Made by a program: the position numbers and the translations under genes. DNA of 64,000 nucleotides. Source: Areca catechu. Taxonomy: Eukaryota; Streptophyta; Magnoliopsida; Arecales; Arecaceae. The notes under the pieces were generated by a model. It did no database searches and was not told the DNA's origin. It worked only from the letters and a program-made list of their open reading frames with translations. The stretch lies in NCBI GenBank assembly GCA_021397845.1, contig CM038039.1:6813731-6877730 (forward strand), written 5' to 3'. Of the stretch, positions 1 through 10,720 are shown piece after piece. Position 1 is the first letter of the stretch, and every line of letters begins with the position of its first letter.

Positions 1-57
1 AGCCCGTTTTCTCCTTACTGCTTTCTTCTATATTCTCTTGCCTTTTTTCTTAGCAGC

Positions 58-310
58 ATCCTGTCACTCGATTCTTATAGGCTCTATCCTACATTCGGTA
101 AGCGAAAAGGTTTTGATTAAATCAATCTATGGCAGATAAGGGCTTTGAATGATTTGAGCAGAGGATATAGAATGCAACATGAGGCCAGGAAAGCAAGTAG
201 ATTAAAATCAGTTTATGAAAGTTTGCCATCCTTCAACGGTAAAAGAGGAACGATGTCAGGCAATCCTCAGCCATTCAAAACTTGTTATCGTTGCATGTTG
301 GAATTTATCT
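58..310 (+). pseudogene. Possible host exon fragment, unidentified
   Basis: A pyrimidine-rich tract ending in TTAGCAG at about 41-57 resembles a splice acceptor, and GTAAGC at 311-316 resembles a donor. Between them two open stretches read as ordinary globular protein. The first starts at 59 and the second, from 136 on, includes the string RMQHEARKASRLKSVYESLP. They lie in different frames and are joined only across a shift near 117-135. If the donor is not used, the second stretch stops at TAA 322-324. I do not recognise the family. A decayed or misread host exon is the best reading, and chance coding is possible. Confidence 0.3.
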
Positions 311-504
311 GTAAGCCATCCTAAAGCGACCAACACTGGCACACATGAGAATTTGTTTTAATTAGTTTATTTGATTTAGCTTTTGATTAAAGGTAAATTT
401 TCTAAGGTTATAAGGATACAATATGGTTATTATATTACAATTAAATTCTACATAACCATTGTAAATAACATCCATACGAGTCTTTGTAACTAATTCAGAT
501 ACTG

Positions 505-627
505 CCTCTGATAGGTGAGGCGCGACATCCCTGTAGATTTAGTTCCCAATTCATCCAAGGGCCTCACATATCTGGCCAGCAAGTTGATATCAGAGATTGC
601 CCAGGCTGATTCCAGGAATATGAAGGG
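505..627 (+). pseudogene. Possible second host exon, cut by element A
   Basis: An open stretch of about 40 codons follows an acceptor-like CTGATAG and reads with normal amino-acid composition (for example DLVPNSSKGLTYLASKLI). It ends where the 5' LTR of element A begins at about 628. It could be the next exon of the gene suggested at 58-310, interrupted by the insertion. The sequence after the 3' LTR of A looks like a copia LTR end rather than more exon, so the far side of this exon is not visible. Family unknown. Confidence 0.25.
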
Positions 628-1606
628 GGTTATATCTAACGGTTCACCCCCGAACCGGACGGCACAAAGTTCCCAACGACTCGCTGTAGTTGAGGTCTGA
701 CCGGCCCACTACAGTTGAGGTCCAAACGACCCACTGTGGCTGAGGTCCGACCGGCCCACTACAGTCGAGGTCCGAACGATCCCACTGTGGCAAAGATCCG
801 ACCCGCCCACTACAGTCGAGATTCGAACAATCCTTGTGGCGAAGTCCGACGGCCCTTACCTTCGAGGTACGACCGACCCACTGTGGCTGAGGTCCGACCG
901 GCCCTAAGTTGAGGTCCGAACGATCCACTGTGGCTGAGCTCCGATCGGCGCACATCAGTCAAGGTCCGAGCGACGCCAGCAGAGGTGTCGACCGCCCATT
1001 ATAGTCAAGGTCCAACGGCCACTGTGACTGAGGTCAACGGCCCACTACAGTTCGAGGTCCGAGCGACCCACTCCTGCAGAGGCCGACGACCCATCCTGCG
1101 AAGTTCGACTGATCCACTCCAATTGGGGCCTGAATGACCCTTCGGCGAGGCGACAGACCAAGACAGGGCGTTATAAATGGCCCAAAAATTCTAGAAGGCC
1201 CTCTAGCCTGGTATCAAAATTCTGTTGGAATAGAATTCTGACACGTTGGCGCCACTACTCTACATATTCCATGACGCCACCCTATCATGGTGCCACGTGG
1301 CCACTACCCAGATTTCCTTAGGGGCAAATCGGTCATTCTGTGTCCAGCCTCTAACGAACTCTGGCAATGTTCCGCGCCTATATAAGGTAAAACGGGGGCC
1401 TTCATGTAGTAAGGACACTCTCCTCCTCCAAAAGCTCATCTTCTTTCCTCGATTCCTCCATTCCATGGCCCACGAGCTCCTGCTAACTTAAGCACCGGAG
1501 TGTCCCCTGCCGGAACACCACCGGCCCGTGAGACCTTTTTGCAGGAACTGGGAGAGGATCGCTTCAGCCAAGCCGACTGAGCCCGGTCTGGGAGATTCTG
1601 CGACAA
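628..1606 (+). repeat. 5' LTR of element A
   Basis: The start GGTTATATC corresponds to the usual TGTTATACC and the end is CGACAACA. It matches 10721-11808 throughout, including the stretch around CTAACTTAAGCACCGGAGTG near 1486. A TATATAAG box lies at about 1379-1386, just upstream of the R/U5 part. A degenerate tandem array fills much of U3. Confidence 0.85.
650..1140 (+). repeat. Degenerate tandem array in U3 of element A
   Basis: About 16 imperfect units of roughly 28-32 bp alternate between two versions, one around GTGGCTGAGGTCCGACCGG and one around CTACAGTCGAGGTCCGAACG. The same array occurs in the 3' LTR at 10760-11350. Short ORFs here on both strands are by-products of the repeat. Confidence 0.85.
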
Positions 1607-1630
1607 CAAACTAGAGGAAGGGCTAACCTT
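1607..1630 (+). other. Damaged primer-binding site region of element A
   Basis: After the LTR end (CAACA) the sequence is AACTAGAGGAAGGG. Element E has GATTGGTGCTAAAGGAAGAG at the same place, so about nine bases of the tRNA-complementary block appear to be missing from A. Confidence 0.5.
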
Positions 1631-1679
1631 CGTTCCTGTTCTCCCTTCTCTAAAAGGAGGAATCCACTGTCCAAGAGCA

Positions 1680-3180
1680 ATGGTGAAAGGAACAGCCCAG
1701 AACACCTCCACCAGAAGAGGTCACTCACCGTCAAGGTTAAAAGGCCCTCTCAGGGAGAATGACATTGCTGAGCCTACCATCATCCTGGGACAATAGTAGT
1801 TCCAGACCCTTCTGAACCGCATTGACACCCTTGTGACCGCGGTTCAGAATCTCCAGGATGCGGTTGGTGACCGACAGCAACCGCTCGCGGCATCTCGAAC
1901 CAACCACCTACCACTGCTGAGGGAAGCCGACAGCATGGAGTGCCTCAGCCCCGCTCCCACGCTGCTCCGGAGCCCCGAAGATCCCAAGCAGCTCACGTCG
2001 ACGGGAAGGGAGTGAGGTCCGCCTCACCCTCCTTCGCTGACTCAGTCCCCAACGATGACCGATACTATAGTGAGGTCCCGAGAGACTGCACCAGCAAGCT
2101 CCAGCACATGGAGGAGCAGATTGCTGTGTTGGTCGATCGACAAAAGATCGACAGGATGCAGGCGTATGACTCTCGCCCGCCTCTCTCTGCCAGAATCATG
2201 GGGGAGCCTATCCCCTGTCATTTCAAAATTTCTCAGGTGGATGCTTACGACGGCATCACCGACCCCCTGGACCTTCTGGGCACTTACAAGGCCTACATGA
2301 TGATGCAGGGTACCTCCGATGCCCTCCACTGCATTGCCTTCCTTGCGACGCTCAAGAAGACAGCTCGATGTGGTTCTCCGCCATCCGACCAGGTACGATT
2401 CACTCCTTCCTCTAGCTTAAAAATTTTTTTCTCTCCCATTTCAGGACCTGCAGCCGAATGCCGAGGAACACGGATTGCCTCTTCCTCGTGCTGCAGAAGG
2501 AAGTAGAGACCCTCCAGGATTACATGGCCCGATTCAATTCAGCGGCCATGAAGATCCTGGACCTCAATGAAGATGTAGCTATGCCAACCTTCAAGAGAGG
2601 GCTGTGCTCGTCCAGGCTCACCTTCTCCCTGGACAAGAAGTTAACGACAAGTTACTCCGAGCTACTAGCCCGGGTGCAGAAGTACGCCTTGGTAGAAGAA
2701 CAAGTGGCCAGTCGATGCCAGGCTGAAGAGAGGTCAGCCACCAAGAAGCAGAGTGACAAGGCTCCCAAAGTTCGACCTCCTAGCGATGGCATCAACTCGG
2801 CCTGACACCACAGCCCTAAGCAGAAGGACTTCCTTAGGAGGTTCGAAACTTATGCGCCCCTCTCCCTTTCGAGGGAGAAAATTCTCATGGAGATAGAGAA
2901 CGAGGCCTTCCTGCAAAGGCCTCGTCCGATGAGGGGCCCCTCTGCATCTAGGAACAGAGACAAGTACTGCCGGTTCCACTGGGATCATGGGCATAACACT
3001 GAAGACTACCTCCAGCTTTAGGACGCAATTGAAAACTTGATCAGACGGGGGTACTTGCACAAGTATGTCCGGCCCCAGAGGAATCGGGCCGAGACCTCTA
3101 CTGGCCGGGATCTCCCGGAGGAAGTAGAGCTGTCCAATCAGTGTCCGACCGACGAAAATGTTGGCATGCTCCATAGTCAG
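1680..3180 (+). pseudogene. gag: gag of element A, broken
   Basis: Capsid/nucleocapsid precursor of a Tat-type element. The start ATG at 1680 is supported by the parallel MVKEKVQNAST-type start in element C. Stops follow soon (TAG TAG near 1795), and the reading continues in pieces: 1833-2015, 1940-2506, 2458-2805 and about 2806-3174. Recognisable capsid motifs include DAYDGITDPLDLLGTYKAYM (about 2245-2300) and a DYMARFNSA stretch (about 2520). A Tat-type nucleocapsid motif, KYCRFHWDHGHNTED, lies at about 2960-3010. At least four frame changes or stops make it non-functional. Confidence 0.85.
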
Positions 3181-3278
3181 TCCAACTGGAGGTATGAAGA
3201 AGATCAGGATATTGTGAAGAGGTCTAGGGGTTTTAATGTAATTAGCTTCTTCGACGAAGACCTCTTAGAGATGACCCT

Positions 3279-3640
3279 ATGGTCGTGTCAGCAGTAATTG
3301 CCAACTATGATGTAAAAAGAATCCTCATAGATAATGGAAGCTGCACAGAAGTTTTATTGTATGATGCTTTTGTCAGAATGAATCTATCCAGAGCGAGGCT
3401 ACAAGAATCCCCTATGCCGTTGATGGGCTTCAAGAAAAACTCCGTCGGAGTAGAAGGGGAGATAACTCTACCCGTGACAATCGGGATAGAGCCTTACCAA
3501 AAGACCCTCCCCATCAACTTTATGGTCGTACGTACGACCTCGGCTTACAACGCCATATTGGGCTGACCGGCTCTTAACAAATTCAGGGCCATCGTCTCTA
3601 TCTACCACTTGCTAGCAAAATTCTCGACTTGAAATGGGGT
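3279..3640 (+). pseudogene. Aspartic protease domain of element A
   Basis: The active-site block reads IDNGSCTEVLLYDAF, where related elements have DSGSSADVL. It is followed by the flap-like EGEITLPVTIG and by TTSAYNAILG, the usual C-terminal motif of plant gypsy proteases. A TGA directly after the ILG motif (about 3565) breaks the frame. The catalytic aspartate is present but the residue after it is N. It sits between gag and RT as expected. Confidence 0.8.
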
Positions 3641-3749
3641 TGGAGTTATGAGGGGGACCGCATGATGGCCAGGTAGTGCTTAACTATCCAAGACAGGCAA
3701 TCTGAAGGCTGTTCCACTCTGGAGCAACTTGACTCCAGGGCCGCAGCCG

Positions 3750-4790
3750 ACGGCTACTGCCAACCAGTTGAAAAAATTCTGTTCGTCCCCCTCTGGGAGG
3801 GCGATCCTACCAGGATACTCCATATTGGAAGTACCCTCAGTGAAGAGGCCAAGTTGGAGCTGATCAGCTTTTTGCGGGATAATGCCGATGTCTTCGCCTG
3901 GTCGGTGTCAGACATGCCAGGCATCCCGTCGAAGGTCATAACTCACCAGCTCAAAGTGGATCAACCTACAAGCCTGTCAGATAAAAGAAGAGGAGCTTTA
4001 CTCCTGAGAAACAGAGAGTAATTGATGAAGATGTCAAGAAGCTCTCCGATGCCAGCTTCATCAGAGAGGTCCATTATCTTGATTGGTTGGCAAATGTTAT
4101 GATGGTAAGGAAAGCCAATAAAAAATGGAGGATATGCATGGACTACACCGATCTCAATAAAGCCTATCCGAAGGATAGCTTTTCTTTGCCAAAGATTGAT
4201 CAACTAGTAGTGCCACGACCGGCCATCAGCTTCTGAGCTTCATGGATGCCTTCTCCGGCTACAATCAAATCAGAATGCACCTGGAGGATGAAAAGACAAT
4301 AGCCTTTATCACCGATAAAGGACTGTACTGCTACGAGATGATGCCCTTCGGCCTAAAGAACGTTGATGCTACTTTTCAGAGACCGATCAACTGGGTCTTC
4401 GAAGGGTAACTTGGAAGAAATATGAAGGCGTATGTTGATAATATGATAGTCAAAATCCTACACAGAGCCGACCATATCAAAGATCTACAAGAATCCTATG
4501 ATGCCTTGGACATCATCGGATGAAGCTGAACCCCACCAAGTGTACTTTTGGGGTGACCTCCAAAAAATTTCTCGGCTTTCTGGTCACGCAGAAAGGAGTT
4601 GAGGTCAACCCTGACAAGATCAAGGCCATCATTGACATGGGACATCCGACCAACAAGAAGCAAGTTCAGGAATTCATAGGCCGAATAGCCTCTCTCAGTC
4701 GCTTTATCTCTAGGTTAGCTGAGAAGTGCCTTCCTTTCTTCAAGACCCTACGGCAGTCAGATCGCTTCTAGTGGTACGACGAGTGTCGGT
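3750..4790 (+). pseudogene. Reverse transcriptase of element A, catalytic Asp lost
   Basis: RNA-dependent DNA polymerase domain. The linker AWSVSDMPGIPSKVI (about 3897-3940) leads into WRICMDYTDLNKAYPKDSFS (about 4128-4190). A frame change near 4205 is followed by SFMDAFSGYNQIRMH and MMPFGLKNVDATFQR. The catalytic box reads YVDN at 4430-4441 instead of YVDD, a GAT-to-AAT change that removes an essential metal ligand. Thumb/connection motifs NPTKCTFGVTSKKFLGFLVT follow at 4530-4590. Stops occur at about 4408 and 4520. Clearly dead. Confidence 0.85.
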
Positions 4791-5260
4791 CAGCCTTCAA
4801 AGCATTGAAGGAGTATCTGAAGACCCCTCCCTTGCTTTCTAAGCTTGTGGAGGGGGAGCCCCTATACTTGTATTTGTCGACGTTAGACGAGGCAGTAAGC
4901 TCCGTCCTCATTCGGAATGTGGAGAACAACCAGCAAAGGCCTGTCTATTATATCAACAACGTTCTCCATGATGCCGAGACAAGATATCCTAAGATGCAAA
5001 AACTTGTTTATTCCTTGATCATAGCCACCAAACGATTGCAACCCTACTTCCAAGCGCATCCGATTGTCATCCTGACTGATCAACCCCTCAGGGCGATCCT
5101 AAGGAGCCCGGACACGTCCGGTCGGCTTACCAAGTGGGCCATCAAGCTTGGAAAATTTGATATCTCCTTCCAATCACAGTCGGCCATGAAGGCCCAGGTG
5201 ATCACTGACTTTATAGCGGAGTGCACTTGGAGGCAGGAGGCACCCTCATAAACAGCCGAC
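4790..5260 (+). pseudogene. RNase H (retroviral-type) of element A
   Basis: Degrades RNA in the RNA:DNA hybrid during reverse transcription. The open segment 4805-5251 includes LYLYLSTLDEAVSSVLIR, RPVYYINNVLHDAETRYPKM, ILTDQPLRAILRSPD and SAMKAQVITDFIAEC, the standard series for gypsy RNase H. It stops before a second RNase H-like domain. Confidence 0.8.
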
Positions 5261-5289
5261 ACACCCGAGCACGAGACTGTTGAAGAAGA

Positions 5290-5690
5290 AGAATCCGCCT
5301 AGACTCTCCATATGGACGGAGCGTCTAACCTTGTAGGTTACAGAGCTGGCTTAATTCTGACCGACCCCGATAGACAAAGCCAGGAGTATGCCTTGTATTT
5401 TGTATTTTAGGTATCTAACAACCAGGCGGAATATGAAGCCCTCCTTGCAGGACTGAGGATAGCCGATGATTTAAGCATCAGTCGGCTTAGAGTCTTCTCC
5501 GACTCCCAGCTGGTTGTAAATCAGGTGAAGGGCAAATTCGAGGCGAGAGACCCGATCCTGGCCAAATATTTGGACAAGGTACAAAGTCTTGTGACTCGCC
5601 TTAAATTTTTCGAGATTCTCCACATACCTCGAATGCAGAACTCCTAGGCGGATGCTTTGTCACGGTTGGCTACAGCCATACCAGTTCCTC
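5290..5690 (+). pseudogene. Second (archaeal-type) RNase H of element A
   Basis: The reading LHMDGASNLVGYRAGLIL, NNQAEYEALLAGLRIADDL, VFSDSQLVVNQVKGKFEARD and ADALSRLA gives the D...E...D...D pattern of archaeal-type RNase H. A duplicated RNase H of this kind is characteristic of Tat elements. Stops at about 5408 and 5644 interrupt it. Confidence 0.8.
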
Positions 5691-5699
5691 GGACTGCAC

Positions 5700-7007
5700 C
5701 TTTATGGAGCACCTGAAACGCCCAAGCATTGTTGAAGAAATGGCTGGAATCCACCAAGTGGATCGGGAAGCCTCTTGGATGGACCCTATCCTTGCATTCC
5801 TCATCGAAGGGACCCTACCAAAAGATCCGGCCGAAGCCAAGCATGTACGTTGGACTGCTCGAAGTACGTCATCCTCAATGGAACTTTGTACAAACGGTCA
5901 TTCACGCAACCACTACTGAAGTGTTTGGGGCTGTCCGACGCCGACCATGCACTAAGAGAAGTGCATGAAGGCATCTGCGACGACCACCTTGAGAGAAGAT
6001 CCTTGGCCTACAAAATCATCCGACAGGGATACTACTGGTCGACCATTCAGAAGGATGCATCAGACTTCGTCAGAAAGTGCGATGCGTGTCAAAAGCATTC
6101 CAACATTCAGAGAAGGCCAGCCAGTCAACTGGTCCCAATGACCACCCCCTGACCATTTGCACAGTGGGGAATGCACATCCTTGGGCCATTCCGGTCGGCC
6201 TCAGGACAATGAAAGTTCTTGATCATGGCCATCGACTACTTCACCAAATGGGTGGAAGCTGAGCCACTGGCACGGATCACAGAGGCCAAAGTGAAAAATT
6301 TTGTTCGGAATTGTATTATATTCCTGTTCGGCATATCACAGGCGATCATCATCGACAATGGAAGGCAGTTCGACAACCCGAAGTTTCGGGAATTCTGCCA
6401 GCAATACCATATTTTTCACTGGCTAACTTCGGTCGGTCATCCCCAATCCAACGGAGAAGCCGAAGTCACCAATCGGATGATCCTACACAGATTGAAAACC
6501 TGATTGAATGACGCCAAGGAACTTTGGACAGAAGAGCTTCATTCGGTGCTATGGGCTTATCAAACTACCTCTCGAATGGTGACTAGAGAGACTCTATTCA
6601 ATCTGACCTACGGGATTGAAGCGGTCATACCTGTGGAAGTTTCCTTGCAATCCTTGCAGATTAACCATTTTGCCGAACCAACCAACTCAGAACAAAGGAG
6701 GGCCAACCTAGACCTGCTTGAAGAAACCAGATTCCAAACAGGTTTGAAGATGGTGATGTATCGCCAAAAGATGGCCAGATACTATAACTCTCGAATTAAG
6801 GCTCGAACCTTCTGGGTCGGGGACCTGGTTTTGCGAAAGACAGAAATCTCAAGACAAACTGAGCAAGGGAAGCTCTTCCCAAATTGGAAAGGCCCCTACC
6901 GGGTGATTGAAGTGATCCGAGCTGGAACCTACCGACTCTAACATCTAGACGGATAATAAGTGGTGCGTCCATGGAATGTAGACAACCTTTGCAAGTATTA
7001 TCAATGA
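5700..7007 (+). pseudogene. Integrase of element A
   Basis: Inserts the cDNA into the genome. The HHCC zinc-binding part shows HEGICDDHLERR and RKCDACQKHS (about 5965-6105). The DDE core shows AIDYFTKWVEAE (about 6223), IIDNGRQFDNPKF (about 6345) and HPQSNGEAEVTNRM (about 6435), so all three acidic residues can be read. A GPYRVIEV motif (about 6891) follows, and the reading ends at TGA 7005-7007. It is split over several frames, with stops near 6150 and 6500. Confidence 0.85.
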
Positions 7008-7022
7008 AGGCCATAACATTTT

Positions 7023-7600
7023 CTATGAAGAAAGTCCGACTTCGGTTGGCAGAGGCTCTAGGGGAGCCCACTCTGAAAGTCCGACTCTGGTCGGCAGAGG
7101 CTCTAGGATAGCCCACTCTGAAAGTCCGACCCCGGTCGGTAAAGGCTCTAGGGCAGCCCACTTCGAAAGTCCGACTCCGGTCGACAGAGGCTCTATGGCA
7201 GCCCACTCCGAAAGTCCAACCCCGGTCGACAGATCTAGGGCAGCCCACTCTGAAAGTCTGACTTTGGTCAGCAGAGGCTCTAGGGTAGCCCACTCCAAAT
7301 GTCCAACCCCAGTCGACAAAGGCTCTAGGGCAGCCCACTCCGAAAGTCCGACCCCGGTCGGCAAAGGCTCTAGGGCAGCCCACTCTGAAAGTCCGACCCC
7401 GGTCAGCAAAAGCTCTAGGACAGCCCACTCTGAAAGTCCGACCCCGGTCGACAAAGACTCTAGGGCAGTCCACTCCGAAAGTTCGACCCCGGCTGGCAAA
7501 GGCTCTAAGGCAGCCCACTCCAAAAATCTGACTCCGATTGGCAGAGGCTTTAAGACAGCCCACTCAAAGGTCCGACTCTGGTCGAAAGATGCACGTGGAA
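7023..7600 (+). repeat. 45-bp tandem array in element A, about 12 units
   Basis: The units are built around AAAGTCCGACCCCGGTCGGC and GGCTCTAGGGCAGCCCACTC, with a period of 45 bp. Because 45 is a multiple of three, long repetitive ORFs stay open in several frames on both strands (6796-7563 -, 7023-7523 -, 7195-7704 +). None is likely to be a gene. It lies between integrase and the end of the antisense gene. Confidence 0.9.
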
Positions 7601-7985
7601 TCCTTAAACCTTTGGAAGATCGTCCTACAAATCATCCTACAAATAGTTGTTTTCAAGGTTTCCTTATAAGTATTTTTACAAAAAGAGAAGGAAGTTCAGA
7701 CTAAACCAACCCTTCCATACTTAGAAATGTTTCTAAAAGATTGCATTCGGACTAGACTATACTATTCAACATCTATTTCTCAGAACCTGCGGCCCGTTTG
7801 AGCCGATTGTCCAATACTTAGAAATATTTTTGAAAGAAAAAAGTTTCGGTCAATCTGACCGACCCCACATTCCTAGAAATATACACAGAAGATGTATCAA
7901 GAGAAAAAGTATTTCTATTTCATAGCAAAAAGGCTTTTTTTACATGGGGCAGGTCAGACTTTTACAAACAACCTAAGTCTGACCC
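7601..7985. other. Non-coding spacer in element A
   Basis: I see only short imperfect repeats of a CTTAGAAATATTT-like motif. It is probably the 3' flank of the antisense gene. Confidence 0.5.
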
Positions 7986-10109
7986 TCTGAAGGTGCAAGT
8001 GGGACTTCGGCTTCGGTCTCTTGCACCACGACCAAAGCTCTGACTAGGGCATCCGCCGATCCCGCCTCAATGATGACCTCGACGTCAGCTCTGGACTCTG
8101 AGGGGCCCTATGCCTCTCCTACATCGGCTGCAGCTTGAGGTCCGGCCCCGTCGCCGGTCGGGCCTACTTCTTCCTTTGCCCTTCTTCCACCTGCTTCGGT
8201 AGCTGGAGTAAGGAAAGTTCGATCTCTGGGAAGGCGTCGGCTACTTTCTTCAGGCACTCCTCATAGTCGTAGTCAAAGTCGGCCGCCTCGGCCTCCTCCA
8301 TCTCTTCCTCAAAGCTAATGGAGGCTTTGTATTCCTTTATAGAGTTGTCAGTTGCTTCCGTTATCTGCTCCTAGGCCTCCTTCAGCAGGCACATATATTT
8401 TGCTGACACAGCTTGGTGGCCCCGGGAGTGTCGCTCGGATTCGACCAACTGTTCCCCCTCTTTAGCCAGCCGGTGAACTAGGGACCTCAGCTTCTTCTTC
8501 TTCCTTTTTAGGTTGGCCTCTCGGTCGGCCAGTCGAGCCTGCAGGTCTTCTGCCTGCTTTTTCTGAGCCCCAACCTTGGCTCGAAGGGCTGATAGCTCTG
8601 CTTCATCGGCTTTTTATGATGCCTCCGCCGCAACTCTAGCCACCTCCGACTCCTGGAACTTTTCGGCTATCACCTTTGTTGTATAGTAGAGCTCGTTGAG
8701 GGTGTCGTCCATCAGCATGACCCCATGGACAAGCTGCAAGGAAAACCCGAGTCAGTCAGATACAGAGAAATGAAGATAAGGAGAATCAGGTAAGGGAATG
8801 TTGACCTACCCTCATCAGATCGAGGTAGGCACCCTTCACCACCTCTTCAGCTCTCTCCTGCCCGACTCCTCCCAGTCGAGCTCCGTCATCGACCCCCTCA
8901 GGAGATCTTTGGCATGCTTCGCATTATGGAGGCCATGCTAGTGCCGGTATGCTTCCGACCTGACACCGATGGCTTCCCCCTCCTCAACAGCTCCCTTCCT
9001 TTTGTCCGTCTGGGGAGCCACTTTTTTTAGTTCCACCGGGGGCAGGGTTGGGGCTGTCTCCAGGTCAGTCGGCCCTGATGGCTCCCCCTCTATTCGGGCA
9101 GCTGAGTGCCCGAAGGAAGATGAGCATTCGGCTGCCCTCACCACCCGCCTCTTCGACAAAGGCACGTTGTCGTCGGAGTCTATCGATACAACGGTGACGG
9201 CCGGCTCCTCCATCTACGGCCTCTCCGACTCCTCCGTCCGCTGCATCTTCGGCTTTTCCACGGTCGGCTCCACGGGTTGGACACCCCTTTTCTTAGCCGC
9301 TCGTGCCATGATCTTTGCTTGGTCCGGCTTCATCCTTCCTCCTATTAACAAAGAAGTAAACAAAGAAGTAAGACCGGTAGAGTAAACACATGACCTACAA
9401 CAGGGGCTTCTACCCTACCCAGATGTCGGTGCCGACTGACTCCGACCGAATGGAGGCTATCCTCCCAAAGCAGGTCATGTATAAATGTTGGGCCGACCTC
9501 CTCCATTCTATTAAAGTCAGCCTCATTGGCCCTCAGCACCTTCCTCCCGTCTACGGCCCTCGACCGTGACTCCCTCCATATTGGCTCGAAGCTCCAAGGC
9601 TGCAGGCTATCTATGAAGAAGAACCGGGACTTCCACCCATGAATGGCCGATGGAAGCCCTCCTAAAATCCTCCAACCAGGGCGGGGACTGAACATCCACC
9701 ACTCCTAGCTACGGAAGTCCCTTTTTAGGAGGAAGAAATTAGCAAAAAGGGACACCCTCGGCTGGGCCTCAGTCCTCTTGCAGAGGACCATGAAGCAGCT
9801 GATCGCCCGAATGCTATTCAGGATCAGCTACATAGGGGACATTCTATAAGAATTGAAGATTTGGATGAAAAAATTGGGCAACAGGAATCAGAGGTCGGTT
9901 TTGAAGTGGTCCTTGTACACCGGGAGTGCTCCCAGATTCAGCGAACCATTCACCCTCCCCTCTTAGTCTGGGACAGTCAAATGTAAGGTGGTGGGTATGT
10001 TGTATATAACCCTGAGGCCCTCTACGCTCTCTCGAGTCATTTCGGATGGAATCCTACTGGGACTTGGTTCCCTCTCCTTGAGGGCAAAGCCACGGCTATC
10101 GGAAGCCAT
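7986..10109 (-). pseudogene. Antisense extra gene (aORF) of element A, broken
   Basis: Runs opposite to gag-pol. The start at 10109 reads MASDSRGFALKEREPSPSRI, matching the start in element B (13709). Further on it reads HGWKSRFFFIDS (about 9630), the same block as VKGWKSRFFFASV in element D. It then has a coiled-coil-like tail (AELSALRAKVGAQKKQAEDL, about 8590) and an acidic end. This is the plant 'putative gypsy-type transposon' protein family (as I recall, Pfam PF04195); its biochemical role is unknown. GTAGG-type donor sequences near 9420 and 8825 suggest introns. Several stops interrupt it (about 9963, 9690). Confidence 0.7.
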
Positions 10110-10720
10110 TCTAATGGAGGTTAAAGAGGCGGACAGGAGACTAACCTGGAAAGAAAGGGTTCCTAGGAAGACGGGAGCAGGAGGAAGAAGACGCACTCAA
10201 TCTCTCTCTTCGAGCACAAATGTAGCAGAAGTCTCCCTCCAAGCCTTCGACTTCCCCTTTTATAGCTGCTGAGGGGCCAGTTCCCTGCATCCCTCGAGCG
10301 CTGCATCAGCCATCAGATAGTGCGGCTCTCCAATCCAACGGAGAAGCCGATGAGATGCGACGAAGCATGATCCGAGTGATCGCTGGACCAACGGTAGATG
10401 ATCCGCCTCGGATGCTAAGTCAACCCTTCGGATGTCGCCATGTCGTCATGTCGCACGAGTCACATCCGAGACTCGACAGGCGAGTGCTCCAGGCTTGCAA
10501 TCCATCATTGTGCCCCACTTGCCTTAACTGCCTCTCCCCCCGCCCCCCAGTGCGGGACTGACACCTGTCCTGGGCACAGAGTTCAGAATGGGAACTGACT
10601 GGACATAGCACACCCGATCAAATCTGCGATCACCCCAAGGACAGACGCATTAACTGCAGAATGATGCTCTCATCCTTCAAAGCTGCACGTCCCCTCGAAG
10701 GCCAAGAGCAAGGGGGCAAC
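10110..10720. other. 3' untranslated part and polypurine tract of element A
   Basis: No coding seen. The polypurine tract is AAGAGCAAGGGGGCAAC at about 10704-10720, directly before the 3' LTR, as expected for plus-strand DNA priming. Confidence 0.7.

Noticed and set aside
6796..7704. Three long repetitive ORFs on both strands
   Set aside because: They are products of the 45-bp array; the real integrase ends at about 7007 on the + strand.
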